DNA of 64,000 bases from Deltaproteobacteria bacterium (GCA_019309485.1 JAFDGC010000010.1:23199-87198); one strand, 5' to 3'; numbered from the stretch's first letter, positions 8,930 to 18,480 are shown. Numbers and translations: made by a program. The notes: generated by a model from the sequence alone, not told the origin.

Positions 8930-9640
8930 TTGCTGCTCGAGGTCAAAGACATCACGGCCCACTACTTTAAAGTCGCCGCGGTCAGAAATATCTCCATCGG
9001 TGTAAACGACGGGGAAATCGTTACGTTGATCGGGTCGAACGGGGCGGGAAAAACGACGACGCTGCGCGCCATCAGCGGGCTGAAACACCCTTCCTCGGGG
9101 GAAATCCATTTCCAGGGACAAAGAATCGATCGGCTGCCCCCCTACAAGATCAATGCGTTGGGGATTGCCATGGTCCCGGAAGGCCGGCGGGTCTTTCCTC
9201 AGATGACCGTGCTGGAAAACCTCTTCATGGGCGCCTTTCTGCGCATGGACAAAAACGCGATTCAAAAAGATCTCGAGGAGACGGTATTCAGGCATTTTCC
9301 ACGCCTCAAGGAGAGAACAAAGCAGGCCGCCGGCACCTTGAGCGGGGGAGAGCAGCAGATGCTGGCCATGGGCCGGGCCCTCATGTCAGCACCGAAACTT
9401 ATCCTTTTGGATGAGCCTTCCCTGGGGCTGTCTCCCATTATGTGCGGGCAGATCGCCAAAATCATCCGGGATATTCATGCCGAGGGCCGGACCGTCATTC
9501 TCGTGGAACAAAACGCCCGGCTGGCGCTGGTACTGGCCCAACAGGCGTACGTCATCGAGACCGGCCAGATCGTGCTTTCCGGTCCGGCCGACCAACTCCG
9601 GGAAAACGAAGAGGTGAAAAGGGCCTATCTGGGCGGGTGA
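8930..9640 (+). CDS. ABC transporter ATPase (LivF-like)
   Basis: Second ATPase subunit. I chose TTG 8930 because GAGGTG lies at the right distance upstream; GTG 8921 is an in-frame alternative, and a longer open frame back to 8759 would overlap livG heavily. With TTG 8930 the protein is 236 residues, the normal LivF size. Walker A is GSNGAGKTT (35-43), the signature motif LSGGEQQML is perfect, and Walker B ends LILLDEPSLGLSP. The segment ILVEQNARLALVLAQQAYVI is typical of LivF. It is followed 12 bp later by the phosphotransferase gene. Confidence 0.92.
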   Translation: MLLEVKDITAHYFKVAAVRNISIGVNDGEIVTLIGSNGAGKTTTLRAISGLKHPSSGEIHFQGQRIDRLPPYKINALGIAMVPEGRRVFPQMTVLENLFMGAFLRMDKNAIQKDLEETVFRHFPRLKERTKQAAGTLSGGEQQMLAMGRALMSAPKLILLDEPSLGLSPIMCGQIAKIIRDIHAEGRTVILVEQNARLALVLAQQAYVIETGQIVLSGPADQLRENEEVKRAYLGG

Positions 9641-9652
9641 AAAGGAGAGCCC

Positions 9653-10534
9653 ATGAACACAGATTTTAGAGACAGAATCTCCCGGTTGGATTTTTGGTCC
9701 GCATCGGTGGATCCCCGGCCCCTGGCCGGCGGTATCACCAATACGAATTTTATCGTGGATCACCGGGGGGAACGCTTCGTTGTCCGCGTCGGAAAAGACA
9801 TTCCGGTTCACGGTGTCATGCGGTTCAACGAAATCGCGGCCGCACGGGCCGCCCACGCCGCAGGCATTTCGCCCGAAATCGTCTACAGTGAAGACGGCCT
9901 TTTCATCATGCGATACATCGACGGTACCCCCTTTTCGGAAGAAGACGTGCAAAAAAAGGAGAACCTGGCGCCCCTCGTCTCCCTTCTGCGGACCTGCCAT
10001 ACCGAAATCCCGAAGCATTTCAAAGGGCCGGCCCTGGCTTTCTGGCCGTTTCACGTGTGCCGGAACTACATTCGCACGGCTGAAGAAGGCAAGAGCCGCA
10101 TGACGTCGCATCTCCCCCGTTTTCTTGAAATGAATGAAAACCTGGAAAAACAAATCGGGGAAATCCACCTGGTATTCGGGCACAATGATCTTTTGGCCGC
10201 CAATTTCATCCACGACGGCAGCCGCCTGTGGCTGCTCGACTGGGACTACGCAGGCTATAATACAGCGCTTTTCGATCTGGCCAACCTGTCTTCCAACAAC
10301 GCACTGTCTCTGAAACAGGAAGAGGATCTCCTGGAGACCTACTACCAGCGTCGCGTTACGGATAAACTGCGCCGCCGTTTTGCGGCAATGAAGTGTGTCT
10401 CCTTGTTGCGGGAGACGCTATGGAGCATTGTCTCGGAAATCCACTCGACGCTGGACTTCGACTATGTCCGTTACACCGGGACAAACCTTTCCCGTTTGGA
10501 AAAGGCCTATGATGCACTTGAACAGATGGATTGA
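9653..10534 (+). CDS. Choline/ethanolamine kinase-like phosphotransferase (APH fold)
   Basis: A 293-residue kinase of the choline kinase/aminoglycoside phosphotransferase superfamily. The catalytic loop HNDLLAANF is at about 177-185 and the metal-binding LLDWDYAG at about 194-201. The N-terminal NTNFIV and VVRVG regions fit the nucleotide-binding lobe. An AAGGAGAGCCC ribosome binding site precedes the ATG, and the gene follows livF by 12 bp. The likely substrate is a small hydroxylated amine brought in by the transporter, but whether it is choline, ethanolamine or another alcohol is not visible. Aminoglycoside resistance is unlikely given the operon context. Confidence 0.82.
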   Translation: MNTDFRDRISRLDFWSASVDPRPLAGGITNTNFIVDHRGERFVVRVGKDIPVHGVMRFNEIAAARAAHAAGISPEIVYSEDGLFIMRYIDGTPFSEEDVQKKENLAPLVSLLRTCHTEIPKHFKGPALAFWPFHVCRNYIRTAEEGKSRMTSHLPRFLEMNENLEKQIGEIHLVFGHNDLLAANFIHDGSRLWLLDWDYAGYNTALFDLANLSSNNALSLKQEEDLLETYYQRRVTDKLRRRFAAMKCVSLLRETLWSIVSEIHSTLDFDYVRYTGTNLSRLEKAYDALEQMD

Positions 10535-10591
10535 CGATCGGTTTTTATTTTCCCTGCTGCCGGCGCCGGGGGATCCCAAGGGAAAAGGCCG

Positions 10592-11377
10592 ATGAGCAAA
10601 ACAACGAGTTCCCTGCTGCCGGCGGAACGACAGCAGCGCATCATCGAAATTTTTAGAAACGAATTCACCGTCCGGAGCACCCGCCTCAGCGAATTGCTGA
10701 ACGTATCGGAGATGACGATCCGCCGGGACCTTGATGCCCTCGAGCGCCGGGGCTTGGTGGAGCGCACCCACGGGGGGGCGGTCTTCCGGCAGGAGCGGGT
10801 GGCGGGAAAATTCCATTACAACAGCAGCATCAAGGAAAACTTAAAAGAAAAACAGCAAATCGCCCGGAGGGCCGCGGCCTTGATCGAGCCCAACGAGGTT
10901 GTTTTCCTGGGGACAGGAACCACGGCTGCCTTGATTATTCGGTATCTGGAACCCGGCCTGCCGTGCACCGTCTTTACCAATAACCTCGGCATTACCAGCG
11001 AGGCCAACGGCACCACCGCAGAAATCACCTTTTTAGGGGGAATGTATAACCCCCAGACCAAATCCCTTTCGGGTCTTCTCACCATGGAGATGATCCGCCA
11101 GGTCAACGCCACAAAAGTATTTTTGGGCGCCGACGCCCTCAGCCTCAGCTCCGGCATGACCACCCCCAATTTTGAGATCGCCGTGATCGAGCGCACCATG
11201 ATCAAATACACCCGCGGGCAGGTCATCATCATGGCCAACCACACGAAATTCGGCCTGGTGGCCCAGATGTCCATCGTTCCCCTCAAGCAGATCGATGTAT
11301 TGGTCACCAATCGAAGCATACCCGAAGATTTCCAGAGGGAACTCGATCTGCTGGGAGTTGAAGTGGTCATCGCCTGA
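10592..11377 (+). CDS. DeoR-family transcriptional regulator
   Basis: A 261-residue regulator. The N-terminal winged helix-turn-helix (about 10-65) contains VSEMTIRRDLDALERRGLVE, the DeoR hallmark. The C-terminal half is the isomerase-like DeoR sensor domain with VFLGTGTTAALI. Such regulators usually sense a phosphorylated intermediate, which fits the kinase gene 57 bp upstream: the phosphorylated product may be the effector. It probably controls the surrounding transport and catabolism genes, though no operator was recognised. A repeat element separates it from the dehydrogenase downstream. Confidence 0.92.
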   Translation: MSKTTSSLLPAERQQRIIEIFRNEFTVRSTRLSELLNVSEMTIRRDLDALERRGLVERTHGGAVFRQERVAGKFHYNSSIKENLKEKQQIARRAAALIEPNEVVFLGTGTTAALIIRYLEPGLPCTVFTNNLGITSEANGTTAEITFLGGMYNPQTKSLSGLLTMEMIRQVNATKVFLGADALSLSSGMTTPNFEIAVIERTMIKYTRGQVIIMANHTKFGLVAQMSIVPLKQIDVLVTNRSIPEDFQRELDLLGVEVVIA

Positions 11378-11447
11378 ATGGTCGCCGCTTTCCGGAAAAG
11401 AAATCATCTGTTTCAAGAATGATGAAATCGTAAAAAGGCTAATTTGG

Positions 11448-11600
11448 GATGGCAAAGTAAAAAGCGCCAGATGCAAGGCGCGCAAATTCTTCAGAATGAG
11501 GCGTACTTACAGGTACGCCGCAATGACCTGTCTGCGTGCAACGCACAGGCAGGCGAAGGATGCCGCGCAACGCCGCAGGCGGCCTTTTTACGAAGCCATC
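11448..11600. repeat. MITE-like intergenic repeat with terminal inverted repeats
   Basis: A 153-bp element between the DeoR gene and the dehydrogenase. The left end GATGGCAAAGTAAAAAGCGCC and the reverse complement of the right end (GATGGCTTCGTAAAAAGG, then CCGCC) match over most positions, giving imperfect ~20-bp terminal inverted repeats. Inside is a perfect 7-bp hairpin (GGCGTAC, 6-nt loop, GTACGCC; 11500-11519). The layout resembles repeats I recall from deltaproteobacterial genomes, which is from memory. The flanking 11378-11447 and 11601-11715 hold no gene. Confidence 0.6.
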
Positions 11601-11715
11601 AAGAATGCTTCCTTCGACTCCGCCTTAAAAAGCAGGGCTTGCGGGAGGCGTTCCGGTTAACTTCATTGCACCGGCGCGACGCCGAACCCAGTAAATAACG
11701 ACTCAGGAGACGAAC

Positions 11716-14139
11716 ATGAAAGATCGGGCACAAGTGGTCATTATCGGTGGAGGAATCGTGGGATGCAGCACGGCCTACCATTTGACGAAAATGGGGCTGA
11801 CCGATGTGGTCATGGTGGAAAAGGGGGAACTGACCTCCGGTTCCACATGGCATGCCGCGGGCCTTGTGGGCCAACTCCGCTCGGAGCGCAATATCACCCG
11901 CATGCTGCAGTACAGCGTAAGCCTCTACGAAAACCTTGAAAAAGAAACCGGCCAGGCCACAGGATGGAAAAAAACGGGCTGCCTGCATCTGGCAAGCACC
12001 AAAGCACGCCTGTATGAGTTGAAAAAAGGCGCCACCACGGCCAAAAGCTTTGGTCTGGATATGCACATGATCACGCCGAAGGAAGCATACGACCTTTGCC
12101 CGATCCTTTCCCTGGACGGAATCATCGGGGCCGCCTTCATGCCCACCGACGGACAGGCCGATCCCTCCGGGATCACCTATGCCCTGGCAACCGGAGCGCG
12201 TAACCGGGGAGCCGTGATTTACCGAAATACGCTGGTGATCGGATTTGAATCTAAAAAAAACCGGGTGACGGCGGTGAAAACCGATAAAGGCGACATTGCC
12301 TGCGAGATCGTGGTCAACTGCACCGGCATGTGGGGATACCAGGTGGGGAAGCTTTTGGGGGTCAACACGCCGGTGGTCCCTTTTCAGCATCAGTTCGCCG
12401 TCACCAACCCCATCGACGGCCTGCCCCCGAATCTGCCCACCATCCGGGACAAGGACAACCTGATCTACTACAAGGAAGAGGTGGGCGGACTCGTCATGGG
12501 AGGATATGAACGCAACGGCATCCCCTGGGCGGTGGACGGGGTTCCCAACGATTTTAGCGCCAATCTCCTCAACTCCGATTTCGACCATTTTCTGCAACTG
12601 GCCGAACCGGCCACCAAGCGGACGCCGTGCCTTGAAACCGCCGGGATTCGAAAACTAGTCAACGGTCCCGAAGCATTTACCCCGGACGGGGACGCCATCA
12701 TGGGGCCCGCGCCGGAATTGGAAAACGTCTTCGTGGCCGTGGGATTCAACGCCTTCGGCATCGCCGCCGGCGGGGGCGCCGGCCGCATGATGGCGGAATG
12801 GATCGTGGAAGGCGAACCCAGCCTCGATATCTGGCCCCTGGATATCCGGCGCTTCGGCCCCCATCACCACAGCCGCGCCTACAATGTGACGCGCACGAAG
12901 GAACTTTACGGCAAGCACTACACCGTCCACTGGCCCCATGAAGAGCACACCTCGGCCCGGGGCGTCCGGCGGAGTCCGCTCTACTTTTTGCTCAAGGAAC
13001 AGGGCGCCGTGTACGGCGCCAAATACGGATGGGAACGGCCCAACTGGTTCGCCCCGGAAGGCGTTGCACCCGAAGATGTGCACACCTTCGAAACACCCAA
13101 CTGGTTTACCCACGTGGGGGCCGAGCATCGAAACGCCCGGGAAAACGTCGTCCTCATCGATCAGTCTTCCTTTTGCAAATTCGAAATCGCCGGCCCCGGC
13201 GCCCTTCCCTTTTTAAACCGGCTGTGCACCAACCAGATCGATCAACCCGTCGGGAAAGTCATTTATACCCAGATGTGCAACGAGCGGGGGACCATCGAAT
13301 GCGACCTGACCGTGGGCCGGGTGGCCCGGGACACGTTTTATCTGGTGGTGGGAACCGCGTTCGGACGTCGGGCCGCCTGGTGGATTCATCACCATATGCC
13401 CAAAGACGGATCGGTGAGCTTTCGGGACGTCACCTCCTGCTATTCGGTCCTCAACGTCATCGGCCCCAAGTCCCGGGCGCTTCTGCAGCGTTTGGTTTCG
13501 GAAGATATCTGCAATGCCGCATTCCCTTTCGGCACCCTCAAACCGATCACGGTTGGATTTGCACCGGCCATGGCCTTTCGGGTGACCTATGTGGGGGAAT
13601 TGGGCTATGAGTTGTACATTCCCGTGGAGTTCGCCTGCCATGTGTATGAAACCATTTGGGAGAACGGCCGGGACTTCGGCATCGCCAACGCCGGTTATCG
13701 CGCCATCGCCTCTTTGCACCTGGAAAAAGGGTATGCCGACTGGGGTTCGGAACTCACCCCGGAATACACCCCCTACGACGCCGGTTTGGGCTTTTGTGTG
13801 GCCCTGGAAAAAGACGACTTCATCGGCAAGGCGGCGCTGGCCCGAATCAAGGCACAAGGCCCCCGATGGACACTGTGCACCTTCACCATCGACGCCGGAA
13901 CGCCGCTCATGCTCCAGGGGAGTGCGCCCATCCTTCATGACGGCCACGTGGTGAGTGTGACCACCAGCACGGGATACGGGCACACTATCGGAAAAAACAT
14001 CTGCTACGGATACCTTCCGGCCAAGATGGCCGATGTCCTTGAAGGGTATGAAATCGAATCTTATAAAGAACGCTATCCGGCCAAGCGGGAACCCCGCCGT
14101 GCCCTCTATGATCCCCAGCGGAAAAAAATTTTGATCTAG
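11716..14139 (+). CDS. Dimethylglycine/sarcosine dehydrogenase-like FAD-GcvT fusion protein
   Basis: An 807-residue two-part oxidoreductase. Residues 1 to about 400 are a DAO-type FAD domain: the dinucleotide-binding GGGIVGCSTAYHL is at 11-23, and GSTWHAAGL at 42-50 contains the histidine (about H46) that binds FAD covalently in dimethylglycine dehydrogenase. The C-terminal half is a GcvT/aminomethyltransferase fold that normally passes the released one-carbon unit to tetrahydrofolate. A CAGGAGACGAAC ribosome binding site precedes the ATG. The probable reaction is oxidative N-demethylation of dimethylglycine, sarcosine or a relative. The transporter, kinase and DeoR genes upstream are probably part of the same pathway, though the repeat element interrupts strict operon spacing. 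Substrate is uncertain. Confidence 0.87.
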   Translation: MKDRAQVVIIGGGIVGCSTAYHLTKMGLTDVVMVEKGELTSGSTWHAAGLVGQLRSERNITRMLQYSVSLYENLEKETGQATGWKKTGCLHLASTKARLYELKKGATTAKSFGLDMHMITPKEAYDLCPILSLDGIIGAAFMPTDGQADPSGITYALATGARNRGAVIYRNTLVIGFESKKNRVTAVKTDKGDIACEIVVNCTGMWGYQVGKLLGVNTPVVPFQHQFAVTNPIDGLPPNLPTIRDKDNLIYYKEEVGGLVMGGYERNGIPWAVDGVPNDFSANLLNSDFDHFLQLAEPATKRTPCLETAGIRKLVNGPEAFTPDGDAIMGPAPELENVFVAVGFNAFGIAAGGGAGRMMAEWIVEGEPSLDIWPLDIRRFGPHHHSRAYNVTRTKELYGKHYTVHWPHEEHTSARGVRRSPLYFLLKEQGAVYGAKYGWERPNWFAPEGVAPEDVHTFETPNWFTHVGAEHRNARENVVLIDQSSFCKFEIAGPGALPFLNRLCTNQIDQPVGKVIYTQMCNERGTIECDLTVGRVARDTFYLVVGTAFGRRAAWWIHHHMPKDGSVSFRDVTSCYSVLNVIGPKSRALLQRLVSEDICNAAFPFGTLKPITVGFAPAMAFRVTYVGELGYELYIPVEFACHVYETIWENGRDFGIANAGYRAIASLHLEKGYADWGSELTPEYTPYDAGLGFCVALEKDDFIGKAALARIKAQGPRWTLCTFTIDAGTPLMLQGSAPILHDGHVVSVTTSTGYGHTIGKNICYGYLPAKMADVLEGYEIESYKERYPAKREPRRALYDPQRKKILI

Positions 14140-14184
14140 TGCCGGCGGGTTTCAAGGATACAAGGGGGAAGACGAACAGCGTGT

Positions 14185-15198
14185 TCACCAGCGGATAATG
14201 GCGGATCCCCACGTCAACCCGCCCCCGAAAACCGGGAGACACACCCAATCCCCCGAGCGGATGCTGCCGTCACGCACCGCCTCGTCCAGGGCGATGGCAC
14301 ACGACGCCGAGGAAATGTTTTAGAAGCGCTCCATGGGGATGTTCAGGCTCTTGGCCACGGCTTGAAACATGCGGAGGTTCGCCTGGTGGGGAATGAACCA
14401 GTCGATGACGGAGACCGGGATTCTGTTATGCGCGGCCGCCTCCTTAATGGCGCCGATGAAATGCCGTACCGCCACCGCGGCCGCCTCCTTAATGGCGCCG
14501 ATGAAATGCCGTACCGCCACCCGGAAACTCAAGTTGGCCTCGATCATGGTCAGGTAATGCAGGCCCTTATCCACGCTCTCGTGGGAAATGGGGGTGGTCC
14601 GGGAACCGCCTCCGGGAAGCAGCAGGTCTTGTCCATTGGCGCCGTCCGTGTGGATGTGCGTGGAATACAAGCGATGCCCCTCTTCGCGGAGGGTGAGTAC
14701 TGAGGCACCGGCGCCGTCCCCCCACAGGATGCAGGAAGAACGATCCTTCCAGTTCACAGTGCGGCTCATCACTTCGGAGGCCGCCACGAGAACGGTGCGG
14801 CTGGCGCCGGTCTTCAGATACTGTTCGGCGGCGTTCAGGCCGAAGATGAATCCCGAGCAGGCCGCCGTGATATCGAAGGTGACGGCCTGGGGCGCGTCGA
14901 GCTTTGCCTGAAGCCAGTTGGCAGCGGCCGGGCAACAGGTGTCCGGGGTGATGGTGGCCACAATGATGAGGTCCACGTCCTTGGCGGTGATCCCCGCCAT
15001 CTCCAACGCCTTCCTGGAGGCCTCCAGCGCCAAATCGGAGGTGCACACATCCGGGGCGGCGACGCGTCTCTCCCGGATGCCGGTGCGCTGCACGATCCAT
15101 TCATCGTCCGTATCCAGGCCCATTTGTTCCAAGTCCTTGTTGCTCAATGCATTCGGGGGGAGATGGGACCCTGTTCCCACAATACAGACCGATTTCAT
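14185..15198 (-). pseudogene. fabH: Broken 3-oxoacyl-ACP synthase III (FabH)
   Basis: FabH starts fatty-acid synthesis by condensing acetyl-CoA with malonyl-ACP. The N-terminal two thirds look intact: CIVGTGSHLPPN start, active-site Cys about 114 in ITAACSGF, His in FIPHQANLRM. There are two lesions. A perfect 45-bp tandem duplication (14432-14521) repeats VAVRHFIGAIKEAAA. After MERF comes a TAA at 14322-14320, followed in the same frame by [14 protein letters not shown] and the rest of the normal C-terminus to a TGA at 14185. Several residues expected before NISSA are missing, and the catalytic Asn of the G-N-x-S motif lies beyond the stop. The gene starts just after the M16 protease stop. 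A functional truncated product is unlikely. Confidence 0.85.
14432..14521. repeat. Perfect 45-bp direct tandem duplication inside fabH
   Basis: Units 14432-14476 and 14477-14521 are identical base for base. Because 45 is a multiple of three the frame is kept and 15 residues are duplicated. Normal FabH proteins have a single copy of this helix before the xWFIPHQAN region. Confidence 0.95.
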
Positions 15199-15201
15199 GG
15201 A

Positions 15202-18189
15202 TTAAATCCTTTTCAGCGTCAGTGGTGGATCCAGCCGTGCATTGGCCGCACTGAGGAGCGGATCCCCCGATATGACCGCCACGGCACAGTCTGTGCTTTC
15301 AAGGGCGAAGTACTTTCGGGCCGTATCCACCACCCGGTCCCGGGTGATGGACAAGAGGGTCTCTTTGAAGCGTTGCCGGTCATCATCGGAAAGGCGGATC
15401 AGACTCCGGACAAAGGCCTTCTTGGCGGCTGGTCCGGGGGGATCCGGCCGATCGATCTCGGAACAAACCTGTAAGACGGCTTCCTCCACGTCCGTTTCCG
15501 TGTAATCGCCGGAGCGGATGAACGCCGCGGCCTTGTCATACACGTTCAGTGTCTCCACGATATGGGGGTCCCGGTAGGAGCACAGGTTGAAGATACCCGC
15601 TTCCGGATTGTAGACGGCGAATGCGCCGTAGGCCCCGCCCTTTTCCCGGATCTCCCGGTGCAAAATCAATGACCGCAACAGCTTGGCGATGACGGACAGG
15701 GCCGGCGCATCCTCGTGAACCATCCGCACCACTCTAAACGCTTTGGCCACGAAAGAGACCGCCGAAGCCGTGCTCCATCCCTCCCGGACGTTCTCCGCTC
15801 CGATCTCCACAGGGGGAGAGTCAAAGGGAACCGCCGAAACCGCGGGTTCGGGAACGCGCGATAAAAATGCGCTGCCGCGAACGTCCCGGGCCGCCTGTTT
15901 CAGGGTTTTTGCATCCCCGATGAAGGCCATCTGCACATTTTCAGGCCGAAACACGGTCTTTCCGATGGTCTCCAACCGTTTTGCGAAGTCCGCCGGAAAA
16001 TCCTCTTTCCGGTTTGCCGTTATCGCTTTTACGGCCTTGATGTGGGTCACGCCGTGCCAGACCTCGTCCAAGGCGGCGGCGGGGAGGAAATTCCGGGAGG
16101 CCAGGGACATGGCGAGTCGATGCCCGTTATGAACCACGCCGGCTTCCAGGCCCGCCCGATACTCATCGAGAAGCGCGGCAATGCGGGATAGATCCGTGAC
16201 GTCGAAGGCCGTCAGGATCTCGTCGAGGATGTCAAAGACATGCGCCCGATTCCGATTAAGGCATTTGGCGGCCAGTACCAGAAACGGCGCGCTTTCACCG
16301 GCGGTGTCGCAGCGGGTCCGGGCGTTGGCGGCAGAACCGATGCCTCCGGCGAACCGGCTGATCTTTTTTGCCATCTCGACATAATCCTTCGTTTTCGTGC
16401 CGATTCTCGACAAGGCATAACAGAAAAAGGGCACCAGGGGCAAAGCGGCTTCATCGAGGCCCGCGATCCCCGCCGCTGCCGTAAAGTAAAAGATACCGGC
16501 GGTGGGCTGATCGTAACAAACCGCCGGGGCGTTTTCAAAATCGGAAGGCGCCACCCGAACCACAAGGGGAGGGATGTCCTCGATCTTCAAGGTGGGAAGA
16601 AGATCCACCGGTTCTTCGGATTCCTGCAGGGCCTGGAGCGCACGGCCGTCGGTACGGATTTTTTCAATGTCTTTGGGGGTCAGTCTTTCTTTGATCACAT
16701 TCAGCTTTTTTTGCGTTTGCCGTTCGATCTTTTCTTCCATTTCCGGATCCGGGGAAAGGGTCAACAGGACCCGGTGCGGGTTATCGAGGAAAAATCGCCG
16801 GATCGCCTCTTCGAAAAAGGGGCCTTGCTTCAGGGCGGCGCGGATTTTTTCCAGGTCGTTTTCGAACATGAGCCGCTCAAATGGATCCCCGCCATGCAAC
16901 CAGGGCCCGAAAGAGGCCATGAGCAGCTTGATGCCGTAAGGATAGGGATGATGGGTCACCTCCTTCCGGTGAAATTCCAGTTGGTGGATGGCCGATGCCA
17001 CCAGGTCCTTGTCGATCCCTTCATGGGCCAGACGCGCCAGTGTTTCCAAGACAATCCCTTCCACGTCCTGGGCCCGGGCGGCGTCGATATCTTTCAGGCC
17101 GCAGGCGAACAAGGTGTCCCGGTAATCGGGTTCATAGCCGGTGCCGTCGGAAAGGGCGCTTCCCAACCGGGAATCCATGAGGGCCTTTCTCAAGGGCGAT
17201 GCAGCGTTCCCCAAAAGGATCTCGGTTAAAAGGGTCAGCGTCAGGACATCGAAGGCGTTTCTTACATCCGCCGTCAACCAGGCCACGCATGCCTGGGATT
17301 TCTTGGCGCCGGCTTCATCCGGTCCCAAAGGGTAGAAATACTGCGCCGTCCTGGGGTGTTCCCAGCGGGGTTGCGGCGAAACATCGGTGGCCGGGTCGAT
17401 GCGGCCGAATTGATCCAAGACCTTTTCGGCGATGAAAACCAGATGGTCTTCCAACGGAAGGTTCCCGTACGTATAAAAGTAAGCGTTGCTGGGATGATAA
17501 TGGACCTCATGGAACCGCTTCAGTTGGTCATATGTGAGATCTAAAATTTCCAGCGGTTCCCCCCCCGAATTGTGGCGGTAGGTGGTGGAGGGGTAGAGGG
17601 CGTTGAGAATGGAGCGCACCATCACCTGGTCGGGGGAGGACATGGCGCCTTTCATCTCATTATAGACCACTCCTTTAAAGGCCAGGGAAACCGCTTCCGG
17701 ATTTTCCGGATTTTCTTCGGCCTCGAGCCGGTGTCCCTCCTGCTGGAAGCTCAAGGGGTCCAATCTCGGATAAAAGACGGCGTCCAGGTAGACATCCATG
17801 AGGTTGTAGTAATCCTTGCGGTTCTGGGTGGAAAAAGGATAGAGGGTGGCATCCGGTGCCGTAAAGGCGTTCATGAAGGTGCTCAAACTCCTTTTCAGCA
17901 TGGAGAAAAAGGGGTCTTTCACCGGAAACCGTTTCGAGCCGCACAAAACCGTGTGCTCCAGGATATGGGCCACGCCGGTGGAATCCCGGGGAACCGTTTT
18001 GAGGGTGACGCCGAAGGTGTTTTCCCTGTCGGCGTTGGCAATATGCAGGTGCCGGGCGCCGGTGGCATCATGCCGCAGTTCCACCACCTGGGCATCGATC
18101 CGTTCCAATGCCGAGCATCGTGTCACCGTGTATCCCGATACGCGCTGTCCTTGTGCAAACATCTCTTCGGACGAAGCCGATTGCGTCAC
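15202..18189 (-). CDS. M16 (insulinase family) zinc metalloprotease, presequence protease-like
   Basis: A 995-residue peptidase of the M16C/PreP type. The inverted zinc motif HILEH is at about 75-79, with the downstream metal-ligand glutamate in VVYNEMKGAMSSP near residue 178. The HTVLCGSKRFPVKDPFF region after the motif is characteristic of PreP/Cym1. The protein consists of two M16 halves in one chain, as expected, with an inactive C-terminal half. It has no signal peptide, so it probably degrades peptides in the cytoplasm. The broken fabH begins directly downstream. The upstream 300 bp contain a GC-rich hairpin repeat but no clear promoter. Confidence 0.93.
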   Translation of the reverse strand: MTQSASSEEMFAQGQRVSGYTVTRCSALERIDAQVVELRHDATGARHLHIANADRENTFGVTLKTVPRDSTGVAHILEHTVLCGSKRFPVKDPFFSMLKRSLSTFMNAFTAPDATLYPFSTQNRKDYYNLMDVYLDAVFYPRLDPLSFQQEGHRLEAEENPENPEAVSLAFKGVVYNEMKGAMSSPDQVMVRSILNALYPSTTYRHNSGGEPLEILDLTYDQLKRFHEVHYHPSNAYFYTYGNLPLEDHLVFIAEKVLDQFGRIDPATDVSPQPRWEHPRTAQYFYPLGPDEAGAKKSQACVAWLTADVRNAFDVLTLTLLTEILLGNAASPLRKALMDSRLGSALSDGTGYEPDYRDTLFACGLKDIDAARAQDVEGIVLETLARLAHEGIDKDLVASAIHQLEFHRKEVTHHPYPYGIKLLMASFGPWLHGGDPFERLMFENDLEKIRAALKQGPFFEEAIRRFFLDNPHRVLLTLSPDPEMEEKIERQTQKKLNVIKERLTPKDIEKIRTDGRALQALQESEEPVDLLPTLKIEDIPPLVVRVAPSDFENAPAVCYDQPTAGIFYFTAAAGIAGLDEAALPLVPFFCYALSRIGTKTKDYVEMAKKISRFAGGIGSAANARTRCDTAGESAPFLVLAAKCLNRNRAHVFDILDEILTAFDVTDLSRIAALLDEYRAGLEAGVVHNGHRLAMSLASRNFLPAAALDEVWHGVTHIKAVKAITANRKEDFPADFAKRLETIGKTVFRPENVQMAFIGDAKTLKQAARDVRGSAFLSRVPEPAVSAVPFDSPPVEIGAENVREGWSTASAVSFVAKAFRVVRMVHEDAPALSVIAKLLRSLILHREIREKGGAYGAFAVYNPEAGIFNLCSYRDPHIVETLNVYDKAAAFIRSGDYTETDVEEAVLQVCSEIDRPDPPGPAAKKAFVRSLIRLSDDDRQRFKETLLSITRDRVVDTARKYFALESTDCAVAVISGDPLLSAANARLDPPLTLKRI

Positions 18190-18374
18190 ACGCTTCTCCT
18201 TTTAACTTCCGATCCCATTCGACACCCGGGCCCCCGTCGTCCGAGAACTACTGGGCAGGGTGTCAGATCTTTTTCTTTCAGGTCGAACAAAGAAAAAACC
18301 TCCTCCTTATGGCCCTGCCGGAACACACCCGGCATCCAACATCGGCTGAAAATATCGATTATCGGTGGAGTGGC

Positions 18375-18432
18375 GCCCTCCGGCCCTGAAGGGCTGGGTT
18401 CCCCGGTAAGGAAAATGCCCATTTTAAGATCG
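18375..18432 (+). repeat. GC-rich hairpin repeat, copy A
   Basis: Stem-loop centred on GGCCCTGAAGGGCT (18381-18396), followed by a tail (CCCCGGTAAGGAAAATG...) that resembles copy B near 24490. It lies in the 291-bp gap between the small winged-helix gene and the M16 protease. I see no gene in that gap. Confidence 0.65.
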
Positions 18433-18480
18433 CTTCCCTTAACCCTGCCTTAAAAGGCGGGCGGGCGGGCGGCGTTCCGA

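Noticed and set aside
9653..10534. Aminoglycoside resistance kinase
   Set aside because: The fold is shared, but the position inside a transport and demethylation operon fits a choline/ethanolamine-kinase-like role better.
11295..11660. 121-codon open frame over the repeat element
   Set aside because: Covers the end of the DeoR gene in another frame and the MITE-like repeat; explained by those.
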